DNA of 51,313 nt from the NCBI GenBank assembly GCA_963731125.1, contig CAVSVP010000028.1, positions 1 to 51,313 of the forward strand, in the 5' to 3' direction. The position numbers were made by a program, and so were the translations under genes. The notes beneath the pieces were generated by a model. It did not search any database. It worked only from the letters and a program-made list of their open reading frames with translations, and was not told the origin of the DNA. Within the stretch, counting starts at the first letter, position 1; each line of letters begins with the position of its first letter. Below, one piece after another: positions 1 to 9,069 of this stretch. The stretch comes from CAVSVP01 sp963731125 (lineage in GTDB: Bacteria > Pseudomonadota > Gammaproteobacteria > Competibacterales > Competibacteraceae).

Positions 1-130
1 GCTACATTTCCACCTCGTCAATATTTCGAGTTTATAAACATTTGTAAATTTGCTGGTTACCATTATCTAGGGAATGGGAATTCCAGCGGATTGCAGAAAA
101 TTCTGAATAAAGCACGCTTTAACGTGACTT

Positions 131-1623
131 CCCTTAACAATACCTTCGCCAAAATACAGGAGGGCGGCAGGCCGCAGTGGTAAGGTAAGTAGTAGCGAAC
201 TAAAACCTACCACTTCAGAGGCGCGCCGCCCATGCATGACATTATGCTGATTTTGAGTTGCCTAAACCAGACACTGGATAAAACAAGTGTGCGTCGTTTG
301 GCGCGAATCGTAGAAGGCTTGTTAGCGGTCACGGGTCGGGTGACGATGCTGGGGGTATCACGTTGGGCGGAGCGCGGTGGCAGCTACCGGACAATCCAAC
401 GGTTTTTCACCACGACGATTGACTGGGCGCAGGTGCATTGGTGGTTGATCCGCACGCATCTGCTGGGCGAGGACACGGAGTGGCTGCTGGCGGGCGATGA
501 GGTGGTGGTCACCAAATCGGGCAAACAAACCTATGGTCTGGGTCGTTTTTTCAGTTCGTTGTATGGTAAGACGGTGCCGGGGCTGTGTTTTCTGAACCTG
601 TCGCTGATCAACGTGAACCGAGGCTGTTCGCATACGGTACGTCTGGAACCGATCCTCAAGGGGCCAGCCGACAGTAGTCCCAAGGGCCAGAAAACGGGCA
701 ACAAGGCGAAGGCCAGCCATCGCACCAACGCCACACCGGCCAAGCCAAAGGGGCGCCCGAAAGGCAGTCGTAATCGCAATCGCCGGGAGGTCGTGCTATC
801 GCCTTATCTGGTGTTGGTACAAGGCATTATCCGCCCAGTATTGGCCCTGTTGGGCCAGCAGATCAAGCTGCGCTACTTCGTCTTCGATGGGGCGTTTGGT
901 CATCATGCAGCGCTTCAGATGGTGCGCCAAACCGGCTTGGAAATGATCTGCAAGCTCCAGCACAACGCTGCCCTGTATGAACCCTATAGGGGAGCGTACT
1001 CAGGGCGGGGGCCGCGCCGCAAGTACGGCGATAAACTCAACTATGAACAACTGCCCGAGCGGCACTTGAAGCAGGACTCGGTCCGCGATCACATCCGCAC
1101 CCTGATCTATCAACTGCCCGTCTGGCACAAGTTGTTTCCCGATCGGCTCAATGTCGTGATCCTCGTCAAAATCAACCAACGCACCCAAGCCCGTGCTCAT
1201 GTCATCTTATTCAGCAGCGATCTGAGCTTGGACTACGAGCGAATGATCACCTTCTATCGCGTACGCTTCCAACTGGAATTTCAGTTCCGCGACGCGAAGC
1301 AATATTGGGGGCTGGAAGACTTTATGGCGGTCAAACAGACCCCGGTCTACAACAGCGCCAACTTGGCCCTGTTCATGGTCTCGCTCTCGCAGGTACTGAT
1401 CCGCCCCCTGCGCGAACACTGTCCGGCCTTTAGCGTCCTTGATCTCAAGGCCCTGTTTCGAGGCTGGAAATATGCTCGTGAAATCCTAAAATACCTTCCG
1501 CAAATGCCTCAGCCGATTTCTATGGACTCCATCGCCTCTCAGGTCGCTCAGCTTGGGCGCATTAATCAACCACTTGTAAGGGCCTGAGCTACGGTAAATT
1601 GGCGAGGGTATTGCCTTAAGGGG
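131..1623 (+). mobile_element. IS4-family insertion sequence (ends approximate)
   Basis: One transposase gene lies between imperfect inverted ends. The left end at about 131 reads CCCTTAACAATACC and the complement of the right end at about 1623 reads CCCTTAAGGCAATACC, with similarity continuing inward through a CGCCAA block. I found no matching target duplication outside these points, so the true tips may lie a few bases further out or the insertion is old. The first 130 bases of the window hold nothing I recognise. Confidence 0.6.
232..1587 (+). CDS. IS4-family DDE transposase
   Basis: The 451-residue protein is a DDE transposase that would cut and rejoin the ends of its own element. The IS4 signature Y-x2-R-x3-E-x6-K is visible near residue 340 (FYRVRFQLEFQFRDAK). 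The two upstream acidic residues fit LAGDEVVV near residue 87 and FVFDGAFGH near residue 218. A basic, low-complexity insert (GRPKGSRNRNRR) lies near residues 175-186 between the first two acidic motifs. The length is normal for the family and the frame is intact, so the protein could be active. The ATG at 232 is used because it directly precedes a conserved-looking N-terminus. The family call is firm; the subgroup is not determined. Confidence 0.85.
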   Translation: MHDIMLILSCLNQTLDKTSVRRLARIVEGLLAVTGRVTMLGVSRWAERGGSYRTIQRFFTTTIDWAQVHWWLIRTHLLGEDTEWLLAGDEVVVTKSGKQTYGLGRFFSSLYGKTVPGLCFLNLSLINVNRGCSHTVRLEPILKGPADSSPKGQKTGNKAKASHRTNATPAKPKGRPKGSRNRNRREVVLSPYLVLVQGIIRPVLALLGQQIKLRYFVFDGAFGHHAALQMVRQTGLEMICKLQHNAALYEPYRGAYSGRGPRRKYGDKLNYEQLPERHLKQDSVRDHIRTLIYQLPVWHKLFPDRLNVVILVKINQRTQARAHVILFSSDLSLDYERMITFYRVRFQLEFQFRDAKQYWGLEDFMAVKQTPVYNSANLALFMVSLSQVLIRPLREHCPAFSVLDLKALFRGWKYAREILKYLPQMPQPISMDSIASQVAQLGRINQPLVRA

Positions 1624-2090
1624 AGAAATGAAGTTAGCTCGTGAGTCGTAGGTTCTCAGCAACTTGTTGAAATTGTCGAAAGTCGCTTATTTGGTTAGCT
1701 ATTGTCATGAGAGTAAGAAACCAAATATTCTTCAACTAGTTACGTATTACCCAAGCTCGGAAAGTGTGAGAACTTATGACTTATGAGAATGTAGTGATTA
1801 TTCGGTGATGATTAAGATGACTTGCAAGAACTAATCTCCTGGCAAACAAAAAACTATGAGCTGTATTCGCCTGGTGGCAGAACAGATTGGATGTATAGAT
1901 GCTAAAGTACAAACCAATCTAGAAATCTAATAGGTCAGTGATTTTGAGGTTTGGGAGACAACAGAAAAACCACCAAATGGTAACTCAGGGATGGAATGGG
2001 AGCTTTATAGTACAAGCGTTGGGTTGTCTTTCATCTTTTTTTAGTGGAAACTGCTTGTAGACAATCAAAACCATTATTGACATGCAAGAT
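1624..2090. other. gene-free stretch
   Basis: About 470 bases of AT-rich sequence between the IS4-type and IS200-type elements. I see no convincing reading frame, tRNA or hairpin in it. Confidence 0.5.
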
Positions 2091-2099
2091 AGGACTGGA

Positions 2100-2768
2100 A
2101 AAAAAAAGAATCCACCCGCAAAGCGGGTGGTTTTGTGTTTACCCCTAAAAGGGGATGAGTCTGCCTTGCCCCCAGAGGAGGCAAGGCGAGTGTTGTCCCC
2201 GTTCATGATCGATTTAACTAGACATCCAGACCGCGTTGCTCGGTCTGGCGTTCCCTTTTCTCCTGGTACTGCACATACGCGCGGATCTTAGTCTCATCCA
2301 ATCCCACCGTATCGACACAGTACCCGCGCGCCCAAAACCGATTGCCCCAGTACGGGCGGCGCTTCAACTCCCGAAACTGGTTGAACACCCGGATCGCCGT
2401 GCGCCCCTTCACCGTCCCAACAAAGTCCGAGATCGACACTTTTGGCGGGACCAACACCAGCAAATGAACATGATCGAGCTGCACGTTGAGTTCCACTACT
2501 TCACTCTTCTGCTGCTCGACAAAGGCACGGATGCACCGCGCCACCTCCTCCGCCACCCGTCCCGTCAGGATTCGATAACGGTATTTTGGCACCCACACTA
2601 TGTGATACTGACAGTGCCAAATCGTATGTGATAGTTTCCGAAAACGGCTCATTGCTTTGACCTCTCTGTGCGTTGTGGGGACAACGCCTGTTAGAGGGAG
2701 CAATGAGTCGTTCAACTGGCAAAGCCGTTGAACTCTGACCACGCCCTCAGGGCGTGGTTTGTTTCATT
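2100..2768 (-). mobile_element. IS200/IS605-family element (tnpA only, ends approximate)
   Basis: The element has a single tnpA and lacks the terminal inverted repeats of DDE elements. Instead each end carries a subterminal hairpin, as expected for this family: CCACCCGC-AAA-GCGGGTGG at about 2112-2130 and CCACGCCC-TCA-GGGCGTGG at about 2739-2757. A further hairpin (TGCCTTGCC...GGCAAGGC) lies between the first hairpin and the tnpA stop. Exact cleavage sites cannot be set from one copy. Confidence 0.65.
2218..2652 (-). CDS. tnpA: IS200/IS605 TnpA, HUH Y1 transposase
   Basis: The protein is a small single-domain transposase of about 144 residues that moves the element as single-stranded DNA. 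It contains the HUH motif in DHVHLLV, and a candidate catalytic tyrosine in IRAYVQYQ near the C-terminus; WVPKYRYRI at the N-terminus is typical of the family. I start at the ATG giving MSRFRKLSH (2652), because the upstream in-frame codons back to 2742 overlap the left-end hairpin and look non-coding. No tnpB or accessory gene is adjacent. The frame is intact. Confidence 0.85.
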   Translation of the reverse strand: MSRFRKLSHTIWHCQYHIVWVPKYRYRILTGRVAEEVARCIRAFVEQQKSEVVELNVQLDHVHLLVLVPPKVSISDFVGTVKGRTAIRVFNQFRELKRRPYWGNRFWARGYCVDTVGLDETKIRAYVQYQEKRERQTEQRGLDV

Positions 2769-2902
2769 TGATAATCAATAAATACGGCAAAAAGGTCTAA
2801 AGAAAATTCAGTTACAGACTAAGGCAAGATTAAGGCAGTCACTTTAATGGATAACGTCGGTGTGTTGCCGGCATGTTTTAACAAAAGGGAGAGGGTATAA
2901 TT

Positions 2903-5491
2903 GTGCGCTTACCGATCACGTCTTTTTGGGGTAAGGCGTGGCTTAACAACGAGACGCACTCCTTAGAAGCCTGGCATCCACTGCGCGATCACTGCATTGA
3001 TGTAGCAACAGTTTTCCGCGCACTTGTGGGTATTTCGTCCATTCGTCAACGGGTCGAACGCGCCGCTGGGCATTCCTTGTCTGCAGCACAATTAGACCGA
3101 TTGGCCATCATTGCTCTATTGCATGACCTGGGTAAGCTAAACTTAGGCTTTCAAGGAAAAGTTTTCTCCCAAGGAGACAGACAAGCGGGTCATGTTCGAG
3201 AAGTCGCTCCTCTATTCCAAGAAACCGATTTATTTAATCGACTTGTCGAGACACTGGATCTATTCTCGATAATTAGATGGTTCGGCGATGAAGAAGCATT
3301 CTCAGGAATGCTGTTGGCAGCTGTATCTCACCATGGCCGTCCAGTTACCCATGACGAACTGGAGAACAGGGATGCTCGTTACCATAAAGCCAAGAAGTGG
3401 TGGCGAACCGGCAATGATTTAGACCCGTGGCAAGGCATGAAAGAGCTCATGGACGATGCAAGGGCTGCCTTTCCAGAGGCTTTTGAGCAGAGCATTCCGT
3501 CGATCAGCGGTTCAGCACCTCTGCAGCACCGTTTTGCTGGCCTGGTAATGTTAGCTGATTGGATTGGCTCACATGTAGGGTTCTTCCCTTATCGGAAAAA
3601 CTGGCAGGAAAATCGCACTGAGTTTGCCCGCACTCAAGCTCTCCATGCTCTTAAGGCCATTGGTTTCGATACTGATGCTCAGCGACAGTCACTGCAGGAA
3701 CATGGCTTTGAACCTGCTAAAATTTTTGGTTTTACCTCGCTTGTACCCCTGCAACAGCATTTGAACACGGTAACCTTAGACAGTGATAAGCGCCTATTGA
3801 TCGCGGAGTCTGAGACAGGATCTGGGAAGACCGAGGCTGCAGTAATTTGGTTCCTTAGGTTATTTACCGCGGGCGCTGTCGATGGCCTCTACTTCGCGCT
3901 GCCTACCCGCGTGGCGGCAAGAGAGCTATATGAAAGAGTTTTCAATTACATCGACGGAATGACACTCGATCCACCGCTCTCGCCCGTACTATTGGCAGTG
4001 CCAGGCTACGTAAGAGCTGACGGTGAACGCATCTTGCCCGAAAGTTGGCACCTCTGGCAGGATAGTGACGCGGAGCACCAGCGTGAGCGGATTTGGGCAG
4101 CGGAGAACCCCAAGCGTTTTCTCGCTGCGCCTGTTGCCATTGGCACCGTAGACCAAGCCCTGTTGAGTGCTTTACGCGTCAAACACGCTCATCTGCGTTC
4201 GGTGTGTCTGGATCGGCAACTCCTGGTGATCGATGAGGTTCACGCCAGTGATCCCTATCTGCGTTATCTATTGCAGGCCCTGCTTAAGCATCATCTCCAG
4301 TTAGGCGGTTACGCCCTTTTGCTATCCGCCACCCTAGGTGAGGTGGCCCGCGCCCAATGGCTAAACACTGAACCCTTGCCTTTGGTTAAAGCCCAAAGCC
4401 TGCCGTATCCATCGTTGGCATCTATAGGCCATGTTCCCAAGCCAGTTACAAGCACGCGTTCATCTGATAAGACAGTGACAGTTGAGTTCACCCCCGACCT
4501 CGAACATTTTGAGGTAATCGTTGAGAGAATAGTGGCGGCGTTGCACCAGGGCGCACGGGTGCTTGTAGTCATGAATACAGTAAACCGCGCTATTAGACTG
4601 CAACGCCTGGTTGAGAGAGATGAACGTCTCAACCGTGCTTGGCTGTTTTGTTGTGAAAATATTATCTGTCCTCACCATGGACGCTATGCCCGCGTTGACC
4701 GCGAGAGCCTAGACGCTGCCGTGAGCTTTCGCTTCGGCAAGGGCTCTGCTCCCGGCCCTATACTCATGATCGGTACCCAAACCTTGGAGCAGAGTCTTGA
4801 TATCGATGCCGACCTGCTGATCACTGATCACTGTCCAATGGATGTATTGCTGCAGCGGATAGGACGGTTGCATCGACATGGGAGGAGAGTGCGCCCATTG
4901 GGCTTCGAGAAAGCCCACTGCATAGTACTTTCGTTGGCGGACGCGAGTCTCGAATCGCTACTGCGGCCGGACGGTACGGTGCAAGGAATAGGAGGGTTGG
5001 GTAGTGTCTATAGTGATCTTCGAGTGCTGCGGCTAACCCGCGATACGTTTGCAACTCACGCTGAAGTTAGAATCCCGCGGGACAATCGTTGGTTGGTGGA
5101 ACAGGCATTGCATCCAGAACGGCTGGACTTACTCAATGAGGGAGCGTGGGCCAAGCACGCACAGAAACAGGATGGTATCGCTTTAAGCATGGAAGTGCAG
5201 GCTGACATCGCCTTAATCAGGCCAGAACCCTTCGGCGAATTGCGCTTTTCAGACTGCAACGAGCAACTACGAACTCGCCTTGGCTTAAATGACCGCCGTG
5301 TGACAATACCTGAACCGCTAGTCAGCCCCTTCGGCAAGTCCTTTTCCGAACTTATTATTCCTGGGCATCTCGCCCCTCAGGCGGAAATTGAAGAAGTCAC
5401 GGAGCTTGAACGCGGCAGCGATGGAATTCACTTTCGGCTCGGCGGCAGTGCTTATTGCTACACGCGATTTGGTCTGGAGCGGTTGCCATGA
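2903..5491 (+). CDS. cas3: CRISPR-associated helicase-nuclease Cas3 (type I-E)
   Basis: Cas3 is recruited by Cascade to bound targets and unwinds and degrades the DNA. The 862-residue protein has an N-terminal HD nuclease domain (LLHDLGKLN, HD at residues 74-75, with an earlier His in AWHPL near residue 25). A superfamily 2 helicase follows, with Walker A ESETGSGKTE near 300, DEVH near 444 and SATLG near 474. The length is near that of other type I-E Cas3 proteins. The GTG start at 2903 follows a GGGAGAGG ribosome-binding site. It opens a tightly packed cas operon, overlapping cas8e by the ATGA quartet at 5488-5491. All visible catalytic motifs are intact. Confidence 0.95.
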   Translation: MRLPITSFWGKAWLNNETHSLEAWHPLRDHCIDVATVFRALVGISSIRQRVERAAGHSLSAAQLDRLAIIALLHDLGKLNLGFQGKVFSQGDRQAGHVREVAPLFQETDLFNRLVETLDLFSIIRWFGDEEAFSGMLLAAVSHHGRPVTHDELENRDARYHKAKKWWRTGNDLDPWQGMKELMDDARAAFPEAFEQSIPSISGSAPLQHRFAGLVMLADWIGSHVGFFPYRKNWQENRTEFARTQALHALKAIGFDTDAQRQSLQEHGFEPAKIFGFTSLVPLQQHLNTVTLDSDKRLLIAESETGSGKTEAAVIWFLRLFTAGAVDGLYFALPTRVAARELYERVFNYIDGMTLDPPLSPVLLAVPGYVRADGERILPESWHLWQDSDAEHQRERIWAAENPKRFLAAPVAIGTVDQALLSALRVKHAHLRSVCLDRQLLVIDEVHASDPYLRYLLQALLKHHLQLGGYALLLSATLGEVARAQWLNTEPLPLVKAQSLPYPSLASIGHVPKPVTSTRSSDKTVTVEFTPDLEHFEVIVERIVAALHQGARVLVVMNTVNRAIRLQRLVERDERLNRAWLFCCENIICPHHGRYARVDRESLDAAVSFRFGKGSAPGPILMIGTQTLEQSLDIDADLLITDHCPMDVLLQRIGRLHRHGRRVRPLGFEKAHCIVLSLADASLESLLRPDGTVQGIGGLGSVYSDLRVLRLTRDTFATHAEVRIPRDNRWLVEQALHPERLDLLNEGAWAKHAQKQDGIALSMEVQADIALIRPEPFGELRFSDCNEQLRTRLGLNDRRVTIPEPLVSPFGKSFSELIIPGHLAPQAEIEEVTELERGSDGIHFRLGGSAYCYTRFGLERLP

Positions 5492-7044
5492 ATCTGCTAA
5501 TGGACCCGTTGTTTCAGGTGGAGACGCCTCCAGGAGTTGAGCGGCAAAGCCTGCCTGAACTTCTAGAAAGCCTCGGACAAGATTATGTTGACAGTCTGCC
5601 AAGGCTGCAACGTCACCAAATTGATCCCTTCCATGTCTTTCTCTGTTATCTCGCCGGCGCTTTGCTAGTTCGGCAGGGGCATGACAACCCCAAACAGTCT
5701 ACTGGATTCTGGCGCAACGGTATTCGCCAACTGACCAACAGACAAGACGATACAGCTTGGACCCTAGTGGTTGATGATGTCACTTGCCCAGCTTTTATGC
5801 AGGCACCGGTTGAGTCAGCTCAAGCCTTCAAGGCCTTTAAATCTAAAGCCTTGACGGCTGACCAGCTGGATTTACTACCCACGGCTAAAAATCATGACAT
5901 CAAAATGAGCCGTATGGGCGATAGTAGTCTTGAGGATTGGGTTTTCGCCCTCATCAGTCTGCAAACAATGAGCGGTTTCTTTGGGCAGGGGAACTATGGC
6001 ATTGCGCGAATGAATGGGGGTTTTGGCAGCCGCCCCTTCATCACACTATTAAACTCTGATCGACTTGGTCCACGTTTCGTCAGGGACGTAAAGAAGCTGT
6101 TGCATTACCGCCAGACTCTGTTACAGAACCCCTGGGTTTATCAGAGCGATGGCATTGTCCTCACCTGGACAGCGCCCTGGGATCGGCAAAGTAGTTTGGC
6201 GCCTAAACATCTGGATCCATTTTTTATTGAAATTGCCCGTGCGGTGAGGTTACGAAAAATTGATGACCAGATCGCCGCCTGGACAGCCTCGACAAAGGCG
6301 GCGCGGATTTGTGTAGCAGAGGCAAAGGGAAACCTAGGCGATCCCTGGATACCGATTAGCGAAAAGACAGGGGCCGCTCTCACAGTATCCGAAGGTGGTT
6401 TGGCACCTGCATTGCTGCGGGATTTGCTGTTTGAAGATGGTTATCAACCGGCATTCATGCAACGGCCATCAACGGATGATCAAGGCAAGGATTGTCGCTT
6501 CTACGTATCGGTATTAATACGCGGTCAAGGAACAACAGCGGGTTTCCGGAACGAGAGTATTCTTGTGCCGGGGAAAGTGGTGCGCAGCTTGCTTAAGCGT
6601 GATGACCTGTTTGAGCGCCTAGCAAGACTAAGTAAGCAACTTCTCAATGATGTTAGCACGTTGCAGAACAAAGTATTAGCATCGGCATTGTTCAGCTTAT
6701 TGGAAGGAGGGCCTGAGTCAGTTAAAGTTAACTACGACAAGCATGAAATTAGCGCCTGGGTTAACAAATGGCGAAGTGTCTTTGGTGACGCCTGGTGTCG
6801 GCATTACTTTGAATGGTTATGGTATGCCTTGGATGAACTAGATGATACCACCGTACAGCGTCACTGGTTACACAGGCTGAGGGATCACGCCCTGGCAGTA
6901 TTGGAGCAAGCCATGGTGAGTGCGCCAGAGCGAAGCGGTCGTCGACTTCGGGCAATCAGTCGCGCCGAAGGCGTATTCCACAGCGCCTTGAAAAAACAAT
7001 TTGGAGAGCTTATGAAGGGGAAATTGAATGCAACCGATGGCTGA
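5488..7044 (+). CDS. cas8e: Cascade large subunit Cas8e (Cse1/CasA)
   Basis: Cas8e is the large subunit of the type I-E Cascade; in known systems it reads the PAM and recruits Cas3. The product from the ATG at 5488 is 518 residues, close to the family's usual length of about 500. I recognise it from operon position and from family-like blocks such as LLVRQGHDNP near the N-terminus and SGFFGQGNYGIARMNGG in the middle. I start at 5488 rather than at an upstream in-frame codon because that ATG overlaps the cas3 stop by four bases. The 3' end overlaps cas11e by 17 bases, implying translational coupling. No damage is visible. Confidence 0.93.
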   Translation: MNLLMDPLFQVETPPGVERQSLPELLESLGQDYVDSLPRLQRHQIDPFHVFLCYLAGALLVRQGHDNPKQSTGFWRNGIRQLTNRQDDTAWTLVVDDVTCPAFMQAPVESAQAFKAFKSKALTADQLDLLPTAKNHDIKMSRMGDSSLEDWVFALISLQTMSGFFGQGNYGIARMNGGFGSRPFITLLNSDRLGPRFVRDVKKLLHYRQTLLQNPWVYQSDGIVLTWTAPWDRQSSLAPKHLDPFFIEIARAVRLRKIDDQIAAWTASTKAARICVAEAKGNLGDPWIPISEKTGAALTVSEGGLAPALLRDLLFEDGYQPAFMQRPSTDDQGKDCRFYVSVLIRGQGTTAGFRNESILVPGKVVRSLLKRDDLFERLARLSKQLLNDVSTLQNKVLASALFSLLEGGPESVKVNYDKHEISAWVNKWRSVFGDAWCRHYFEWLWYALDELDDTTVQRHWLHRLRDHALAVLEQAMVSAPERSGRRLRAISRAEGVFHSALKKQFGELMKGKLNATDG

Positions 7045-7543
7045 GTTCACTGAGTTAAATACACCTCTAAACAAAGTGATTAACACCCTTGCCGGCATTA
7101 TTGGGAGCAGTGATTTCCCTACTGGTGAACGTACCTCGCTTAAACGCCTGCAACCGGGGCACCCACCTTCCCTAGGGTTCTATCGGTTTTTTTATCGTCA
7201 TATCAAGGGATTGTGGGCAGAGGAACGCTACCTGCAAGACTGGATTACTTTGCTGGCTGGTATGGCCCTCATGTACCCTTCTCATCATCAGCTCGGTCGC
7301 CACGTTGGCGAAGTCCTTGCCAAAAATCGCTTCGCTGAAGCCCGGCTGGAACGGCTGTTGGACGCCGACAGGCAAACGCAGCGAATTCTACTGCTGCGGA
7401 CAGCGCGCTTCTTAGCGGCAAAAGGGGAACCGATCGATTGGACTGAAGTGGCTTGGCTACTGTTTGCCTCCGATGAGGTATCCCGAGAGAAACAACGGCG
7501 TCGCATTGCCCGCGATTACTATGCAAACTTACCCAAAGAATAA
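7028..7543 (+). CDS. cas11e: Cascade small subunit Cas11e (Cse2/CasB)
   Basis: The 171-residue protein matches the small helical subunit Cse2, which is present twice in type I-E Cascade and stabilises the R-loop. The assignment rests on size, position between cas8e and cas7e, and the conserved block RLQPGHPPSLGFYRFFYRH near residues 38-55. The C-terminal half is arginine-rich, as in the family. An AAGGGG precedes the ATG at 7028; a second ATG nine bases on is also possible. Only three bases separate its stop from cas7e. Confidence 0.92.
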   Translation: MQPMAEFTELNTPLNKVINTLAGIIGSSDFPTGERTSLKRLQPGHPPSLGFYRFFYRHIKGLWAEERYLQDWITLLAGMALMYPSHHQLGRHVGEVLAKNRFAEARLERLLDADRQTQRILLLRTARFLAAKGEPIDWTEVAWLLFASDEVSREKQRRRIARDYYANLPKE

Positions 7544-7546
7544 ATT

Positions 7547-8770
7547 ATGTTTCTACAGATTCATACGTTAACCTCTTATCACGCTAGCTTGCTAAATCGC
7601 GACGACGCCGGTCTCGCAAAACGCATTCCGTTTGGCAATGCAGTGCGGATTCGCGTTTCTTCACAGTGCCTAAAACGACATTGGCGCAACACGCTCCAGC
7701 AGACAATTCCTCTACCTTCAGGGTTACGCAGCCGACAATTCTTTAGCCGAGAGATCTTACCGAGAGTCCAACAAGGCCTACAAGAAGCAAATTTCGATGA
7801 GTCAGAGGCAAGGGCGAGGGCCGAAGATCTCACGCTTGAGCTTATCAGTGGACTCCTCAAGGTTAGTAAAGATAAAAAAAAACTTGAGGGGCTAGAGCTA
7901 AAGCAGCCTGTGCTTTTCGGTAAACCCGAGGCCGATTATCTGGTCAGGCTTATTCTTGATTGTGCTCGCCGGTACAGCGACCCAGACGCTTCCAAAGCTG
8001 CCATCAAGGAAGCGGTGCAAGACATCAAAAAGCAGATCACCAAAGACCAAAAAGCCAATTTCATGGCAATGCTGAAGGCTGCGGGTTTCAACAACCTCTA
8101 CGCTGGATTGGAGGGAGCCCTATTTGGGCGATTCGTCACCTCCGATATCCTTGCACGAAGCGATGCTTGTGTACATGTGGCTCATGCGTTCACAGTGCAT
8201 CGGGCTCAAGCCGAGGTTGACTACTTCACTGTGGTCGATGACCTCAATCTTGAAGAAGAAACCGGAGCTGCACATGCTGGCGACATGGAGCTATTCGCTG
8301 GATTGTTTTACGGCTATGTAGTGGTTGATATCCCGCTGCTTTTATCCAACTTGACGGGTTGTACGCCCGAGCATTGGCGCCAACAAGATTCTAATGATGC
8401 TAAAGCGATACTAGAAGGACTGGTTAAGGCAATCACAACGGTGACGCCAGGCGCCAAGTTAGGCGCTACGGCTCCCTACAGTCGTGCAGAACTGGTGTTA
8501 CTAGAGACAGGGCCAGAGCAACCCCGCAGCCTCGCGAATGCTTTCCTTGAGGCGCTGACGCCACGCGATGATATGATGCAGCAGGCTATTAATACGCTGT
8601 GTAGCCATATCGATGCCTTAGACGCTATGTATGGTAGGGGTGACATAATGCGTTTTGCTGCCTCGACCAAAAATCTGCGGCCTGTACAATTGAAATTGGC
8701 TCGCCTTAGCGAAGGCAAATGGAGTATAACGGAAGGAAGCCGTTGTGTTGAAGGCATCGCATGGGGGTGA
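7547..8770 (+). CDS. cas7e: Cascade backbone Cas7e (Cse4/CasC), C-terminus replaced by an IS insertion
   Basis: Cas7e forms the six-subunit backbone that holds the crRNA. The N-terminus (MFLQIHTLTSYHASLLNRDD) and the block GAAHAGDMELFAGLFYGYVVVD identify the family. Residues 1-377 are native and end at 8677. There an ISKra4-like element has inserted, and the frame continues into it for 30 foreign residues, stopping at 8770. The true last 25 residues lie at 10452-10529, in the frame that rejoins exactly if the element and one copy of its 8-bp duplication are removed, giving a 402-residue ancestor. Whether the chimera still assembles is unknown. It is probably impaired, because the lost tail is native sequence. 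Confidence 0.93.
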   Translation: MFLQIHTLTSYHASLLNRDDAGLAKRIPFGNAVRIRVSSQCLKRHWRNTLQQTIPLPSGLRSRQFFSREILPRVQQGLQEANFDESEARARAEDLTLELISGLLKVSKDKKKLEGLELKQPVLFGKPEADYLVRLILDCARRYSDPDASKAAIKEAVQDIKKQITKDQKANFMAMLKAAGFNNLYAGLEGALFGRFVTSDILARSDACVHVAHAFTVHRAQAEVDYFTVVDDLNLEEETGAAHAGDMELFAGLFYGYVVVDIPLLLSNLTGCTPEHWRQQDSNDAKAILEGLVKAITTVTPGAKLGATAPYSRAELVLLETGPEQPRSLANAFLEALTPRDDMMQQAINTLCSHIDALDAMYGRGDIMRFAASTKNLRPVQLKLARLSEGKWSITEGSRCVEGIAWG

Positions 8771-8773
8771 GCC

Positions 8774-9025
8774 ATGGCCAAGAACTTGAGGTTGCGAATC
8801 AACGTGGAGTTGGTGGAGACGGAGGCGGAAGCCTCGGTGGATCGGCATCCGCAAGAACAGGCGGACGGGTCGTTTAGTCTGATATTACCGGAAGGTGATG
8901 AATTGAATCTCTCGGCGCTGGACCGGGCGGCGTTAGATGTGTCGTTTCCCGCGTTACGGGAGGCGCTGTCGCGGCATTTGGCGGCGGCGGGAAAAAAAAG
9001 CTTCAAGGTGAGCTCGGACGACTGA
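8774..9025 (+). CDS. ISKra4-type transposase, N-terminal ORF
   Basis: An 83-residue acidic ORF that encodes the N-terminal part of the ISKra4 transposase. Near its end lies a run of eight A residues (8992-8999), which in this frame reads as the slippery heptamer A-AAA-AAA. A -1 shift there joins the long downstream frame, which is open from the slip site onward, to give a product of roughly 540 residues. Without the shift, only this short protein is made. This is inferred from frame geometry. Confidence 0.7.
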   Translation: MAKNLRLRINVELVETEAEASVDRHPQEQADGSFSLILPEGDELNLSALDRAALDVSFPALREALSRHLAAAGKKSFKVSSDD

Positions 9026-9069
9026 GGCAAGAAGCCGTCGCGGTATGCCAGTGCCGGCACGGTTATCGA